From: Rhabdothermincola sp037478855
GTDB taxonomy: Bacteria; Actinomycetota; Acidimicrobiia; Acidimicrobiales; Acidimicrobilacustridaceae
Direction of reading: 5' to 3'
Assembly: GCA_037478855.1 (NCBI GenBank)
Contig: JBBFLY010000004.1
Coordinates: 1-64,000 of the forward strand
DNA: 64,000 nt
Shown here: piece by piece, positions 16,106 through 24,098 of the stretch
Layout: each line of letters opens with the position of its first letter
How positions within the stretch are numbered: position 1 is the stretch's first letter
Notes under the pieces: generated by a model
The model's input: only the letters and a program-made list of their open reading frames with translations
The model's database searches: none
Told to the model about the DNA's origin: nothing
Translations under genes and position numbers: made by a program

Positions 16106-16462
16106 ATGGTGAAGCTCGTGGCGTTCCTCAAGCGGAGACCGGGGATGACCCTGGAGGAGTTCTACGACCACTGGGAGAACCGGCACGGCCCGCTCATCGC
16201 GAGCACCCCCGAGCTGGCGCGCCACATCATCCGCTACGAGCAGCACCGTCGCACGACGCACGCCGAGTGGATGGGTACGGAGGGCTTCGACGGGGTCACG
16301 ATCCAGTGGATGGCCTCGGCCGAGGCGCTCGAGGCGTTCATCTCTGAGCCGAAGTACGCGCAGCTCATCGCGCCCGACGAGCAGCGCTTCATCGACACCG
16401 ATGCGCTGGTGTGGATGGTGACCGAGGAGCCGGTGGTGGCGATCGAGGGTCCGGCGACATGA
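16106..16462 (+). CDS. EthD-family protein
   Basis: A 118-aa dimeric alpha/beta-barrel protein of the EthD type, shown by RRPGMTLEEFYDHWENRHGPLI and a C-terminal FIDTDALVWMVTEE strand. EthD proteins accompany P450 or ring-modifying systems, and their exact role is unclear. The stop codon overlaps the next SDR start (ATGA), which indicates translational coupling. It carries its own KstR-type box and leaderless promoter, so it heads the EthD-SDR-SDR operon. Confidence 0.85.
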   Translation: MVKLVAFLKRRPGMTLEEFYDHWENRHGPLIASTPELARHIIRYEQHRRTTHAEWMGTEGFDGVTIQWMASAEALEAFISEPKYAQLIAPDEQRFIDTDALVWMVTEEPVVAIEGPAT

Positions 16463-17220
16463 ACGGCCGCTTCGAGGGCCGGGTTGCGCTGGTCACCGGT
16501 GGCGCCTCGGGCATCGGGCGGGCGACGGTCGAGCAGCTCGCCGCCGACGGCGCCCGCGTCGTCGTGGCCGATCTCGACGATGCCGGGGGCGCGGACGTCG
16601 TGGACGCGGTGCGTGCGGCGGGTGGCGAAGCGGTGTTCGTCCGCACGGACGTCGCGGTGCCCGACGACGTGGACGCGATGGTCGCCACCGCGGTCGGCCG
16701 GTTCGGGCGGCTCGACGTGGCGGTCAACAACGCGGCACGGCCCGGAACCTACGCGCCCCTGGCCGAGCAGACCATCGAGGACTGGGAGCGCACCATCGCC
16801 GTGAACCTCACGGCCACCTTCCTGTGCCTGCGGGCGGAGATCCCCCCGATGCTGGCCACCGGTGGGGGGGCGATCGTCAACGTCGCCTCGGCCGCGGGCC
16901 TGATGGGGTTCGCGCACCTCCCCGCGTACGTCGCCAGCAAGCACGGCGTGATCGGCCTCACCCGCAGCGTCGCCCTCGAGTTCGCGAAGCAGGGCGTCAG
17001 GGTGAACGCGGTCTGTCCCGGGAACGTGCGCACGCAGATGCTCGAAGGCTTCGCCGGTGGTGACGAGCAGACGCTGCAGGGCATGGGTCGGATGCAGCCG
17101 ATCGGCCGGCTGGGTACACCGCAGGAGGTGGCGGAGGCGATCGTCTGGCTCTGCTCCGACGCGGCGTCGTTCGTCACGGGCCATGCGATGGCCGTCGACG
17201 GGGGAGTGCTGGCCACATGA
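16459..17220 (+). CDS. Short-chain dehydrogenase/reductase
   Basis: A 253-aa classical SDR: TGGASGIGRATVEQLA nucleotide loop, DLDD acidic residue after strand 2 (NAD preference), NNAARPGTYAPL, VASAAGLMGF serine region, and AYVASKHGVIGLT Tyr/Lys. The C-terminus reads FVTGHAMAVDGGVLAT. ATG at 16459 overlaps the EthD stop by 4 nt. It probably oxidises a hydroxyl of a ring or side-chain intermediate. A second SDR follows 73 nt downstream. Confidence 0.88.
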   Translation: MNGRFEGRVALVTGGASGIGRATVEQLAADGARVVVADLDDAGGADVVDAVRAAGGEAVFVRTDVAVPDDVDAMVATAVGRFGRLDVAVNNAARPGTYAPLAEQTIEDWERTIAVNLTATFLCLRAEIPPMLATGGGAIVNVASAAGLMGFAHLPAYVASKHGVIGLTRSVALEFAKQGVRVNAVCPGNVRTQMLEGFAGGDEQTLQGMGRMQPIGRLGTPQEVAEAIVWLCSDAASFVTGHAMAVDGGVLAT

Positions 17221-17293
17221 GCGCGCCCGGGTCTGGTGGCGTGGTCGGCAGGTGGCGCACCGCAGCGGTCGCGTCCGACGGGAGGCCTCGCTG

Positions 17294-18082
17294 ATGGGCC
17301 TGCTCGACGGCCAGCTCATCGCGGTCACCGGTGGGGCGTCGGGCATCGGGGAGGCGAGCGTCCGCCGCATGGTGGCGGAGGGAGCGAGGGTTGCCGTGCT
17401 CGACGCGGACCGTGATGCGGCACAGCGGGTCGCGAGCGAGGTGGGCGCGATCGCGATCGAGGTCGACGTCGCAGACACGGTTGCGGTCGAGGACGCGCTG
17501 GCGGGTGCGGTCCGGGAGCTCGGGGGGCTCACCGGGCTGTTCAACAACGCTGGTGTCGGCAACCTGAAGGCGTTGCACGAGTACACCGAGTCCGAGTGGG
17601 ACCGCCTGGTGGCGGTGAACCTGAAGGGCACCTTCAACGGGATCCGTGCCGCGGTTCCGCACCTGCGGAAGGCGGGAGGCGGCAGCATCGTGAACATGGC
17701 CTCGGTGAGCGGCGTGATCCCCACCAGAGGCGAGGCTCCCTACGCCGCGGCGAAGGCCGGGGTGATCGCGCTGACCCGCAGCGCCGCGCTTGAGTACGGA
17801 CCCGACGCCATCCGCGTCAACTGCGTCTCCCCCGGCTTCATCCGCACGAACCTCACCGAGCTCGCGTTCTCCAACCCCGCCTGGATCGAGCGGCTCGAGC
17901 AGCGGACCCCGCTGCGCCGGGCGGGGACCGCGGACGATGTCGCCAAGGTGGTGGTCTTCCTCTGCTCCGACCTGGCTGACTACGTCACGGGACAGAACCT
18001 GCTGGTCGACGGAGGGAGTATCCTGCCGAGCGCCCAGGTCGACCACATGCTGGAGGAGCTGCTCGGCGGATCGGGCGGTTGA
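17294..18082 (+). CDS. Short-chain dehydrogenase/reductase
   Basis: A 262-aa classical SDR with TGGASGIGEASVRRM, an Asp after strand 2 (LDADRD), FNNAGVGNLKALHEY, MASVSGVIPT and PYAAAKAGVIALT. The end carries VTGQNLLVDGGSIL plus a 14-residue tail. The ATG at 17294 follows GGAGG. It is the last gene of the EthD-SDR-SDR group. It resembles hydroxysteroid or cyclic alcohol dehydrogenases in general form, but no substrate can be named. Confidence 0.88.
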   Translation: MGLLDGQLIAVTGGASGIGEASVRRMVAEGARVAVLDADRDAAQRVASEVGAIAIEVDVADTVAVEDALAGAVRELGGLTGLFNNAGVGNLKALHEYTESEWDRLVAVNLKGTFNGIRAAVPHLRKAGGGSIVNMASVSGVIPTRGEAPYAAAKAGVIALTRSAALEYGPDAIRVNCVSPGFIRTNLTELAFSNPAWIERLEQRTPLRRAGTADDVAKVVVFLCSDLADYVTGQNLLVDGGSILPSAQVDHMLEELLGGSGG

Positions 18083-18139
18083 GGCCTCTCGCACCCGTGA
18101 CGGGATCGCACCGACGTGCGCCCCTCCGCTGGGCCTCCG

Positions 18140-18145
18140 TACCAT
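18140..18145 (+). promoter_or_regulatory. Leaderless -10 (TACCAT) for the 18153 gene
   Basis: TACCAT, 7 nt, then GTG. It decides the start at 18153, since no RBS is present there or at nearby in-frame codons. Confidence 0.5.
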
Positions 18146-18152
18146 CACGCCA

Positions 18153-19361
18153 GTGACGACCGTCCCCACTGACGATCGCCCCGTTCACCTCGAAGAGGCC
18201 ACGTGCCGCCCCGGTGTGTCGACCGGTCAGCAGGAGGCGGAGGAGCTCCGGGCGGGTCGTCCCCAGTTCCTGCAGGGGTGGCTCTTCCCCGTCGCGGTCT
18301 TCGTCGTCTGGCGCCTCCAGCAGCTGCTCGCCGTGGTCCTCGGGGGCGGACTCGGCGTGTACACCGCGTACAACTACGACGGCGAGCACTACCTGCGCAT
18401 CCTGCACTACGGCTACTGGAACCCGCGACCGGTGATGCCCAGCCATGCCTTCTTCCCTGGCATCTCGTGGCTGGCCACGCCCGTCTACTGGCTGACCGGC
18501 TCCGACACGATCGCCGTGCACGTGACCGTCACGATCACCGGGCTCGCCGCCTTCCTCGCCGTGTGGGGATCAGCGAAGGCGTGGAAGGGGGAGCGGGTCG
18601 CCCGACTCGCGGTCGTGCTCTTCGCGCTGTTCCCGGCGTCGATGTTCCTTTGGAGCTTCTACTCGGAGGGGCTGTTCATCGCGCTCGGTGCCGGTGCCGT
18701 CTGGGCCGATCGGCGGGGTCGGCACGGCATCGCCGCCGCCTGCCTGGCTGCCATCGGCACCACCCGTTCGATCGGGATCCTCATCCCGGCGGTGTTGGTC
18801 CTTGCTCGGGCCATCCGACAGCGACGGGTCGACCGCTGGTCGATCCTCTACGCATCAGCGGGCCTGGTGGGCTTCGGACTGGTGCTGCTCACGATGTGGT
18901 ACCAGGTCGGTGACCCGTTCGCATGGGCGAAGGTGCAAGACGACTGGGGCCGGGAGCTGAGCTGGCCCTGGACGTCGGTGGCGCAGGGCTTCGCCAACCT
19001 CGATCCGAAGCCCGGCACGGTGATGGTGCCTGCGCTCGTGGCCCGCAACCTCGATCTGTGGTGCGTGCCCATCGTGGTGGTCGCCATCGCCTACGCGGCG
19101 TTCAGCCGTCGTGACCGCTTCCCGATGGAGACCTGGATGCTGGGGGTGGCGATGATCGCCCTGCCGCTGTGCTCGAGCGTGCTGGCCAGCTTCAACCGGT
19201 TCGTTCTCGCGGACTGGATCATCTACCCGGTGTACGCGTCGATCGCGTACCGCCTGCCGAGCTGGGCGCGGTGGCCGCTGCTGGTGGGGCTGTCGGGTCT
19301 CGCCCTGTGGACGAACTGGGTGATGGTCGGCCGCTTCGCGGCCAACCGCTTCGTCGGCTGA
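18153..19361 (+). CDS. PIG-V-like GT-C mannosyltransferase, integral membrane
   Basis: A 402-aa multi-pass protein. After a soluble N-terminus (about 40 residues) come eight or more hydrophobic segments. YNYDGEHYL after the first loop supplies the acidic residues of GT-C enzymes, and SHAFFPGISWLATPVYWL matches the FFP motif of PIG-V-type mannosyltransferases. Such enzymes transfer a sugar from a polyprenyl-phosphate donor at the outer face of the membrane. It is not obviously catabolic and may be unrelated to its neighbours. GTG 18153 is chosen because of the leaderless -10. Confidence 0.8.
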   Translation: MTTVPTDDRPVHLEEATCRPGVSTGQQEAEELRAGRPQFLQGWLFPVAVFVVWRLQQLLAVVLGGGLGVYTAYNYDGEHYLRILHYGYWNPRPVMPSHAFFPGISWLATPVYWLTGSDTIAVHVTVTITGLAAFLAVWGSAKAWKGERVARLAVVLFALFPASMFLWSFYSEGLFIALGAGAVWADRRGRHGIAAACLAAIGTTRSIGILIPAVLVLARAIRQRRVDRWSILYASAGLVGFGLVLLTMWYQVGDPFAWAKVQDDWGRELSWPWTSVAQGFANLDPKPGTVMVPALVARNLDLWCVPIVVVAIAYAAFSRRDRFPMETWMLGVAMIALPLCSSVLASFNRFVLADWIIYPVYASIAYRLPSWARWPLLVGLSGLALWTNWVMVGRFAANRFVG

Positions 19362-19455
19362 GAAGCTCCTCCCGCTTCCCGCCTCCCGCCTGGACCTCGA
19401 AGCGTCGTCGGAGGGGCGATCGGCCGGGGAGCCGGTCCGGTGAGCCTACCGGGCA

Positions 19456-20259
19456 CTACCAGAGCTGATCGGTGTAGGTGTCCGTGCCGGGGATGGTGGG
19501 GATGAACGGCGCCACGTAGGAGACCTCGGCGAGCCCGCCTTCGCGCACCCCGTCGCCGAGGCCGGCGAAGGTCTCCCAGCACTCGCGTGGATCGGTGTCG
19601 ACGAAGCACATCAGTAGCATGCGCCGCTCCACGCCCGGGTTCTCGGGTTGGAAGACCGGTGCGCCCTCGGGCAGAGGGATCGGGGTGAGCGCGCAGCTGA
19701 GCGCCCACGGCGTGTTCGCCATCGTCGCGGGCAGGTAGTCGTCCCGGAGCCACGCCGACAGCGCTCGGGGATCGGTGTCCTCGTGCCGGTCGACCATCAC
19801 GGCCACCAGACCGCCGAAGGGATGGTCGAGCGCGAGAGCCGCGGGGACCCCGTCGCGGTCGCGCGAGAGGGACCAGCGGTGGACGTACATGAGGGTGTGC
19901 ACGTGGTCGCGGTGCTCGAACATCCGTCCCGCCGGGTGCAGCCAGTTCACCTGGGTGGTGCCCCAGGTGATGGCGTCCTGCTCGTGGCCCTTCAGGATCC
20001 AGTAGGTCGCGAGATAGGACCCTTTCGAGATGTCGGGCAGAAACGGGGTCGCGGCCGGGTAGCGCAGGTCCTTGAGGGGCCGCGTGGCCACCCACCGCCG
20101 CCCGGCGAACCACAGCGGGCCGATCATGCAGCCGGCGTAGAAGTGGTCACGCTCATACCAGCGGTGGTACGCGACCTCGTGTCCGCGGTGCGGCTCGACG
20201 AGGGTGAACAGCGCCGCGCCCACCTCGATGGACTCGTGCGGGATGGCCGGGTACTCCAT
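19456..20259 (-). CDS. Uncharacterised protein, possible tandem dimeric alpha/beta-barrel
   Basis: A 267-aa soluble protein I do not recognise by name. The first half contains VEPHRGHEVAYHRWYERDHFYAG and the second half MLLMCFVDTDPRECWETFAGLG, both in the style of EthD or stress-responsive ferredoxin-like domains, so it may be two such domains in one chain. It has many Trp and His residues. Its promoter is shared with the divergent amidohydrolase operon: TAGGGT lies 6 nt before ATG and KstR-type site 4 sits between the two starts. This context argues for a role in the same catabolic pathway. Confidence 0.72.
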   Translation of the reverse strand: MEYPAIPHESIEVGAALFTLVEPHRGHEVAYHRWYERDHFYAGCMIGPLWFAGRRWVATRPLKDLRYPAATPFLPDISKGSYLATYWILKGHEQDAITWGTTQVNWLHPAGRMFEHRDHVHTLMYVHRWSLSRDRDGVPAALALDHPFGGLVAVMVDRHEDTDPRALSAWLRDDYLPATMANTPWALSCALTPIPLPEGAPVFQPENPGVERRMLLMCFVDTDPRECWETFAGLGDGVREGGLAEVSYVAPFIPTIPGTDTYTDQLW

Positions 20260-20265
20260 GCGAGA

Positions 20266-20271
20266 ACCCTA
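20266..20271 (-). promoter_or_regulatory. Leaderless -10 (TAGGGT) for the 267-aa protein gene
   Basis: TAGGGT on the minus strand, 6 nt before ATG at 20259. It forms one half of a divergent promoter with KstR-type site 4 between the halves. Confidence 0.5.
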
Positions 20272-20280
20272 TCCCGCCAG

Positions 20281-20294
20281 TAGAACCTGTTTCA
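20281..20294. promoter_or_regulatory. KstR-type operator, site 4
   Basis: TAGAACCTGTTTCA fits TnnAACnnGTTnnA. It is flanked by two leaderless -10 elements pointing outwards (20266-20271 minus, 20304-20309 plus), so one bound dimer could close both promoters. Confidence 0.65.
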
Positions 20295-20303
20295 GTTCTC
20301 AGG

Positions 20304-20309
20304 TACGAT
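20304..20309 (+). promoter_or_regulatory. Leaderless -10 (TACGAT) for the amidohydrolase operon
   Basis: TACGAT, 6 nt, then ATG at 20316. No RBS is visible before the start. Confidence 0.55.
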
Positions 20310-20315
20310 ACGGGC

Positions 20316-21521
20316 ATGGAGGACCTCCCCAAGATCATCTCGGTCGACGACCACGTCATCGAGCCACCCAACGTCTGGCAGGACCGGCTTCCGAGCAAGT
20401 ACAAGGACGTCGGCCCGCGCATCGAGCGCCACCCGGTGAAGGAGATGACGTTCATCGGAGGCAAGTTCGCCTACCAGATGGGGGCCGAGGGCGAGGGTCC
20501 GCTTGCCGACTGGTGGGTGTTCGAGGACAAGGCCATCCCCCACACCAGGCTGGCCGCGGCGGTGGGCGTCCCCCGTGAGGAGGTGACCGTCACCCCCATC
20601 ACCTACGAGGACATGCGCCCCGGCTGCTACGACCAGAAGGCTCGTCTCGAGGACATGGACCTCAACTGGACCGAGGCGCAGATGTGCTTCCCCACCATGC
20701 CCCGCTTCTGCGGCCAGACCTTCACCGAGATGCACGACAAGGAACTCGCGCTGCTCTGTGTGCAGGCCTACAACGACTGGATGGTCGACGAGTGGTGCGC
20801 CGGCACGAACGGGAGGCTGATCCCGCTCATGATCATCCCCCTGTGGGATGCCGAGCTGGCGGCCGCGGAGGTCCGCCGGATGGCTGCCCGGGGGGTCACG
20901 GCCACCTGCTTCAGCGAGATCCCACCGTTCCTGGGTCTGCCATCGATCCACTCCGGCTACTGGGATCCGTTCTTCGCCGCATGCGACGAGACCGGTGTGG
21001 TGGTGAACATGCACATCGGCTCTTCCTCGAAGATGCCGTCCACCTCGGAGGACGCGCCGCCGGCCGTCGGCTCGACCATCACCTTCACCAACTGCATGAT
21101 GTCGATGGTCGACTTCCTCATGTCGGGGGTGCTCCCCAGGTTCCCGAACCTGAAGATCGCCTACGCCGAGGGCCAGCTCGGGTGGATCCCCTACATCCTC
21201 GAGCGGGCTGACAAGGTTTGGGAGGAGAACCGCGGCTGGGGCGGCGTCGGCGATCTGGTGCCGAACCCGCCGAGCACCTACTACGCGCAGCAGATCTACG
21301 CCTGCTTCTTCGACGACCAGCACGGCCTCACCCCCGATGCGCTCGACAAGATCGGGGTCACCAACATCCTGTTCGAGACCGACTACCCACACTCCGACAG
21401 CACCTGGCCCCACACGAAGGAGACGGCCTGGAAGCTGATGGGGCACCTTCCGGAGGACACCATCCGCCGGCTGGTCCGCGGAAACGCGATCGAGCTCTAC
21501 CGCCTCGACCTCGAACCATGA
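20316..21521 (+). CDS. Amidohydrolase_2-family metal-dependent hydrolase (paralogue 2)
   Basis: A 401-aa TIM-barrel hydrolase closely matching the protein at 1035-2231: ISVDDHVIEPPNVW at the N-terminus, ARLEDMDLNW, MPRFCGQTF, NMHIGSSSKMPS and ETDYPHSDSTWP are nearly the same in both. The metal-site residues appear intact. It leads a four-gene operon with an aldehyde dehydrogenase (ATGA overlap), a zinc alcohol dehydrogenase and a cyclase-family hydrolase. Together these could turn over an alcohol/aldehyde/acid series. Paralogue 1 sits in the TGACG-type regulon and this one in the KstR-type regulon. Confidence 0.88.
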   Translation: MEDLPKIISVDDHVIEPPNVWQDRLPSKYKDVGPRIERHPVKEMTFIGGKFAYQMGAEGEGPLADWWVFEDKAIPHTRLAAAVGVPREEVTVTPITYEDMRPGCYDQKARLEDMDLNWTEAQMCFPTMPRFCGQTFTEMHDKELALLCVQAYNDWMVDEWCAGTNGRLIPLMIIPLWDAELAAAEVRRMAARGVTATCFSEIPPFLGLPSIHSGYWDPFFAACDETGVVVNMHIGSSSKMPSTSEDAPPAVGSTITFTNCMMSMVDFLMSGVLPRFPNLKIAYAEGQLGWIPYILERADKVWEENRGWGGVGDLVPNPPSTYYAQQIYACFFDDQHGLTPDALDKIGVTNILFETDYPHSDSTWPHTKETAWKLMGHLPEDTIRRLVRGNAIELYRLDLEP

Positions 21522-22987
21522 GCGCCTCCGACGGCGGGTATCGCCTGCTGATCGGAGGGGAGTGGGTCGAAGCGGGAGACGGCACCTACCCCATCGTCAA
21601 CCCCGCCACCGAGGAGGTGGTGGGCCACGCTCCCAACGCCTCGGTGGCCGACGCAGAAGCAGCTGCCGCCGCAGCCGCGGAGGCGTTTCCGTCCTGGTCG
21701 CGCACCAGGCCAGAGCAGCGGGCGGAGCTGCTCAACCGGGTGGCCGATCTCATCGAGGCGCGCTTCGACGAGCTCACCCCGCTGGTCCAAGCGGAGACGG
21801 GTGCCACCATGCGGGTCACGAAGACCATGCAGGTGCCCACCGCGGCCACGCGCTTCCGGCGCTACGCGCGCGGCATCGAGCAGGAGCTCACGATCCCCGT
21901 CGAGCCGGCTGTCATGCCCACCACCGCGCTGGGGCCGGGCGGGATCATGGGTGGTGTGGCGCGTCGAGCGCCGGTGGGGGTGGTCACGTGCATCACCTCC
22001 TACAACTTCCCGATGGTGAACATGGCCGGCAAGCTCGGTCCGGCGCTGGCCATGGGCAACACGGTGGTGGTCAAGCCCGCGCCGCAGGATCCGCTCGCCA
22101 TCGTGAAGCTCGGTGAGATCTTCCAAGAGGCGGGCTTCCCGCCCGGCGTGGTGAACATCGTGGTGTCCGAGAGCCCGGCACCGGCGGAGGCGCTGGTCGC
22201 CTCGAAGCACGTCGACATGATCAGCTTCACGGGCTCCACCGCGGTGGGGCAGCGCATCGGCGAGGTGGCCGGGCGCGACATGAAGCGCCTCCTGCTCGAG
22301 CTTGGCGGGAAGGGGGCGTGCATCGTCTTCGACGACGCCGACCTCAAAGCGGCCATCGGGGCGATCACCTCGGTGTGGGCGTTCCATTCCGGCCAGATCT
22401 GCACCGCACCCACCCGGGTCATCGCCCAGCGGGGCATCTACGAGCGGCTCGTGGAGGGCCTGCAGGCTGCTGCCGGTCGACTCAAGGTCGGTGATCCGCT
22501 CGAGCCTGACACGGTGTTGGGTCCGGTCATCACCGGCGCACACCGTGATCGGGTCGAGGGCTACATCGAGTCGGGGAAGGCCGAGGGGGGCACGATCGTC
22601 ACCGGCGGTGAGCGTCCCGACGTCGGAGGCAGGGGCTTCTACGTCGCCCCGACCCTCATCGCCGACTGCAAGCCGGGCATGCGGGTGGTGCAGGAGGAGA
22701 TCTTCGGTCCGGTGATCGTGGTCGTCCCCTTCGATGACGATGACGAGGCACCCGAGCTCGCCAACAGCACCGACTTCGGTCTGTACGACTACGTGTTCTC
22801 GACCGACACCGCGAAGGCGTTCAGCGTGGCCAGGAAGCTCCGCACGGGCAACGTGGGCATCAACACGGTGCAGCGGAACCACGAGCTGCCCTTCGGCGGC
22901 TTCAAGAAGAGCGGCGTCGGTCGCGACGGCGGTCGGTTCGGCTTCCACGCGTACAGCGAGCTGCAATCGATCGTCTGGCCCGGCTGA
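21518..22987 (+). CDS. NAD(P)+-dependent aldehyde dehydrogenase
   Basis: A 489-aa ALDH with all core residues: Asn163 in SYNFP, Lys186 in VVKPAP, FTGSTAVG (237-244) for cofactor, general base Glu261 in LELGGK and nucleophile Cys295 in GQICTAPTR, plus EEIFGPV near the C-terminus. It should oxidise an aldehyde to the acid. The ATG overlaps the amidohydrolase stop (ATGA), so the two are translationally coupled. Next to an alcohol dehydrogenase, it suggests sequential alcohol-to-acid oxidation, perhaps of a side-chain or released fragment. Confidence 0.92.
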   Translation: MSASDGGYRLLIGGEWVEAGDGTYPIVNPATEEVVGHAPNASVADAEAAAAAAAEAFPSWSRTRPEQRAELLNRVADLIEARFDELTPLVQAETGATMRVTKTMQVPTAATRFRRYARGIEQELTIPVEPAVMPTTALGPGGIMGGVARRAPVGVVTCITSYNFPMVNMAGKLGPALAMGNTVVVKPAPQDPLAIVKLGEIFQEAGFPPGVVNIVVSESPAPAEALVASKHVDMISFTGSTAVGQRIGEVAGRDMKRLLLELGGKGACIVFDDADLKAAIGAITSVWAFHSGQICTAPTRVIAQRGIYERLVEGLQAAAGRLKVGDPLEPDTVLGPVITGAHRDRVEGYIESGKAEGGTIVTGGERPDVGGRGFYVAPTLIADCKPGMRVVQEEIFGPVIVVVPFDDDDEAPELANSTDFGLYDYVFSTDTAKAFSVARKLRTGNVGINTVQRNHELPFGGFKKSGVGRDGGRFGFHAYSELQSIVWPG

Positions 22988-23033
22988 ACCCGGCGCCGAA
23001 GCCGGCAGGAGAGCCTGGACGGAAAGGACGGCC

Positions 23034-24098
23034 ATGAGAGGCGTTGTCTTCGATGAGGGTGGGTTGACCATCGCTGGCGATCTCTCCACCCGTGAGCTGC
23101 GCGCAGGGGAGGTTCGGGTCGAGATCCGAGCTGCGGGCGTCTGCCACAGCGACGTGAGCGTGATCGACGGCAGCATCCCGTTCCCGACCCCGGTCGTGCT
23201 CGGCCACGAAGCCGCGGGGGTGGTCACCGAGATCGGGGAGGGTGTCACCGGGTTGCAGGTCGGTGACCACGTGGTCATCTCCACGCTGTCGAACTGCGGT
23301 GCCTGCGCCGCGTGCGACAGCGGCCGGCCCACCCACTGCCGGGAGTCGATCGGACGGATGTCGGCTCCGTTCCGGCAGGGCGACCGCAAGGTGCTGCAGT
23401 TCGCCAACATCGGGGCGTTCGTCGAGGAGACGATCGTCAAGGGCCGCCAGTGCGTGCCGATCAGCCGGGAGGTGCCCTTCCCCGTCGCCTCGCTGCTCGG
23501 TTGCGGGGTGATCACCGGTGTCGGTGCGGTGTTCAACCGGGCGAAGGTGAGCCACGGGCAGAGCGTGGCCGTGATCGGCGTCGGTGGCATCGGCCTCAAC
23601 GTCATCCAGGGCTGCGCGCTCGCCGATGCGCTGCCGATCATCGCCGTCGACACCAACCCGAAGAAGGAGGAGCTGGCCCGACGGTTTGGCGCCACCCACT
23701 TCATCAACGCGGCGGAGGTCGACACCGCTGAGGCGGTGAAGGAGATTTGCCCGAACGGGGTCGACGTGTCCTTCGAGTGTGTGGGCCACCCGGCGCTCAT
23801 CCGGCAGGCGATCGACCTACTCGACTGGGGCGGGACCTGCGTGATCCTCGGGGTGCCGAGGTTTGGCACCGAGGCCACCTTCCAGGTCAGCACCCTCTAC
23901 AACGACAAGACCATCATGGGCTGCCGCTATGGTGCGGGTCGCCCCCACAAGGACATCCCGCTGTTCGTCGACCTCTACCTCGCGGGACGGCTCAAGCTCG
24001 ACGAGCTGGTTACCCGTACGTACCCGCTCGAGGACCTCCAGCGCACCATCGACGACCTGCACCACGGCGAGCTGGCGCGTGGTGTGCTCACGCTCTGA
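23034..24098 (+). CDS. Zinc-dependent alcohol dehydrogenase (MDR)
   Basis: A 354-aa medium-chain dehydrogenase. Catalytic zinc ligands Cys37 (GVCHSD) and His58-Glu59 (LGHEAAG), structural zinc Cys88, 91, 94 and 102 (NCGACAACDSGRPTHC), and the Rossmann loop GVGGIGLN are all present. Asp follows strand 2 (AVDTN), which indicates NAD. The start ATG 23034 follows GGAAAGGA. It sits between the aldehyde dehydrogenase and the cyclase gene in one operon and probably supplies the aldehyde to the ALDH. Confidence 0.92.
   Translation: MRGVVFDEGGLTIAGDLSTRELRAGEVRVEIRAAGVCHSDVSVIDGSIPFPTPVVLGHEAAGVVTEIGEGVTGLQVGDHVVISTLSNCGACAACDSGRPTHCRESIGRMSAPFRQGDRKVLQFANIGAFVEETIVKGRQCVPISREVPFPVASLLGCGVITGVGAVFNRAKVSHGQSVAVIGVGGIGLNVIQGCALADALPIIAVDTNPKKEELARRFGATHFINAAEVDTAEAVKEICPNGVDVSFECVGHPALIRQAIDLLDWGGTCVILGVPRFGTEATFQVSTLYNDKTIMGCRYGAGRPHKDIPLFVDLYLAGRLKLDELVTRTYPLEDLQRTIDDLHHGELARGVLTL

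Noticed and set aside
17790..18152. Longer N-terminus for the PIG-V-like protein
   Set aside because: It would overlap the SDR gene out of frame and adds Ser/Pro-rich sequence. GTG 18153 has a leaderless -10 at 7 nt.
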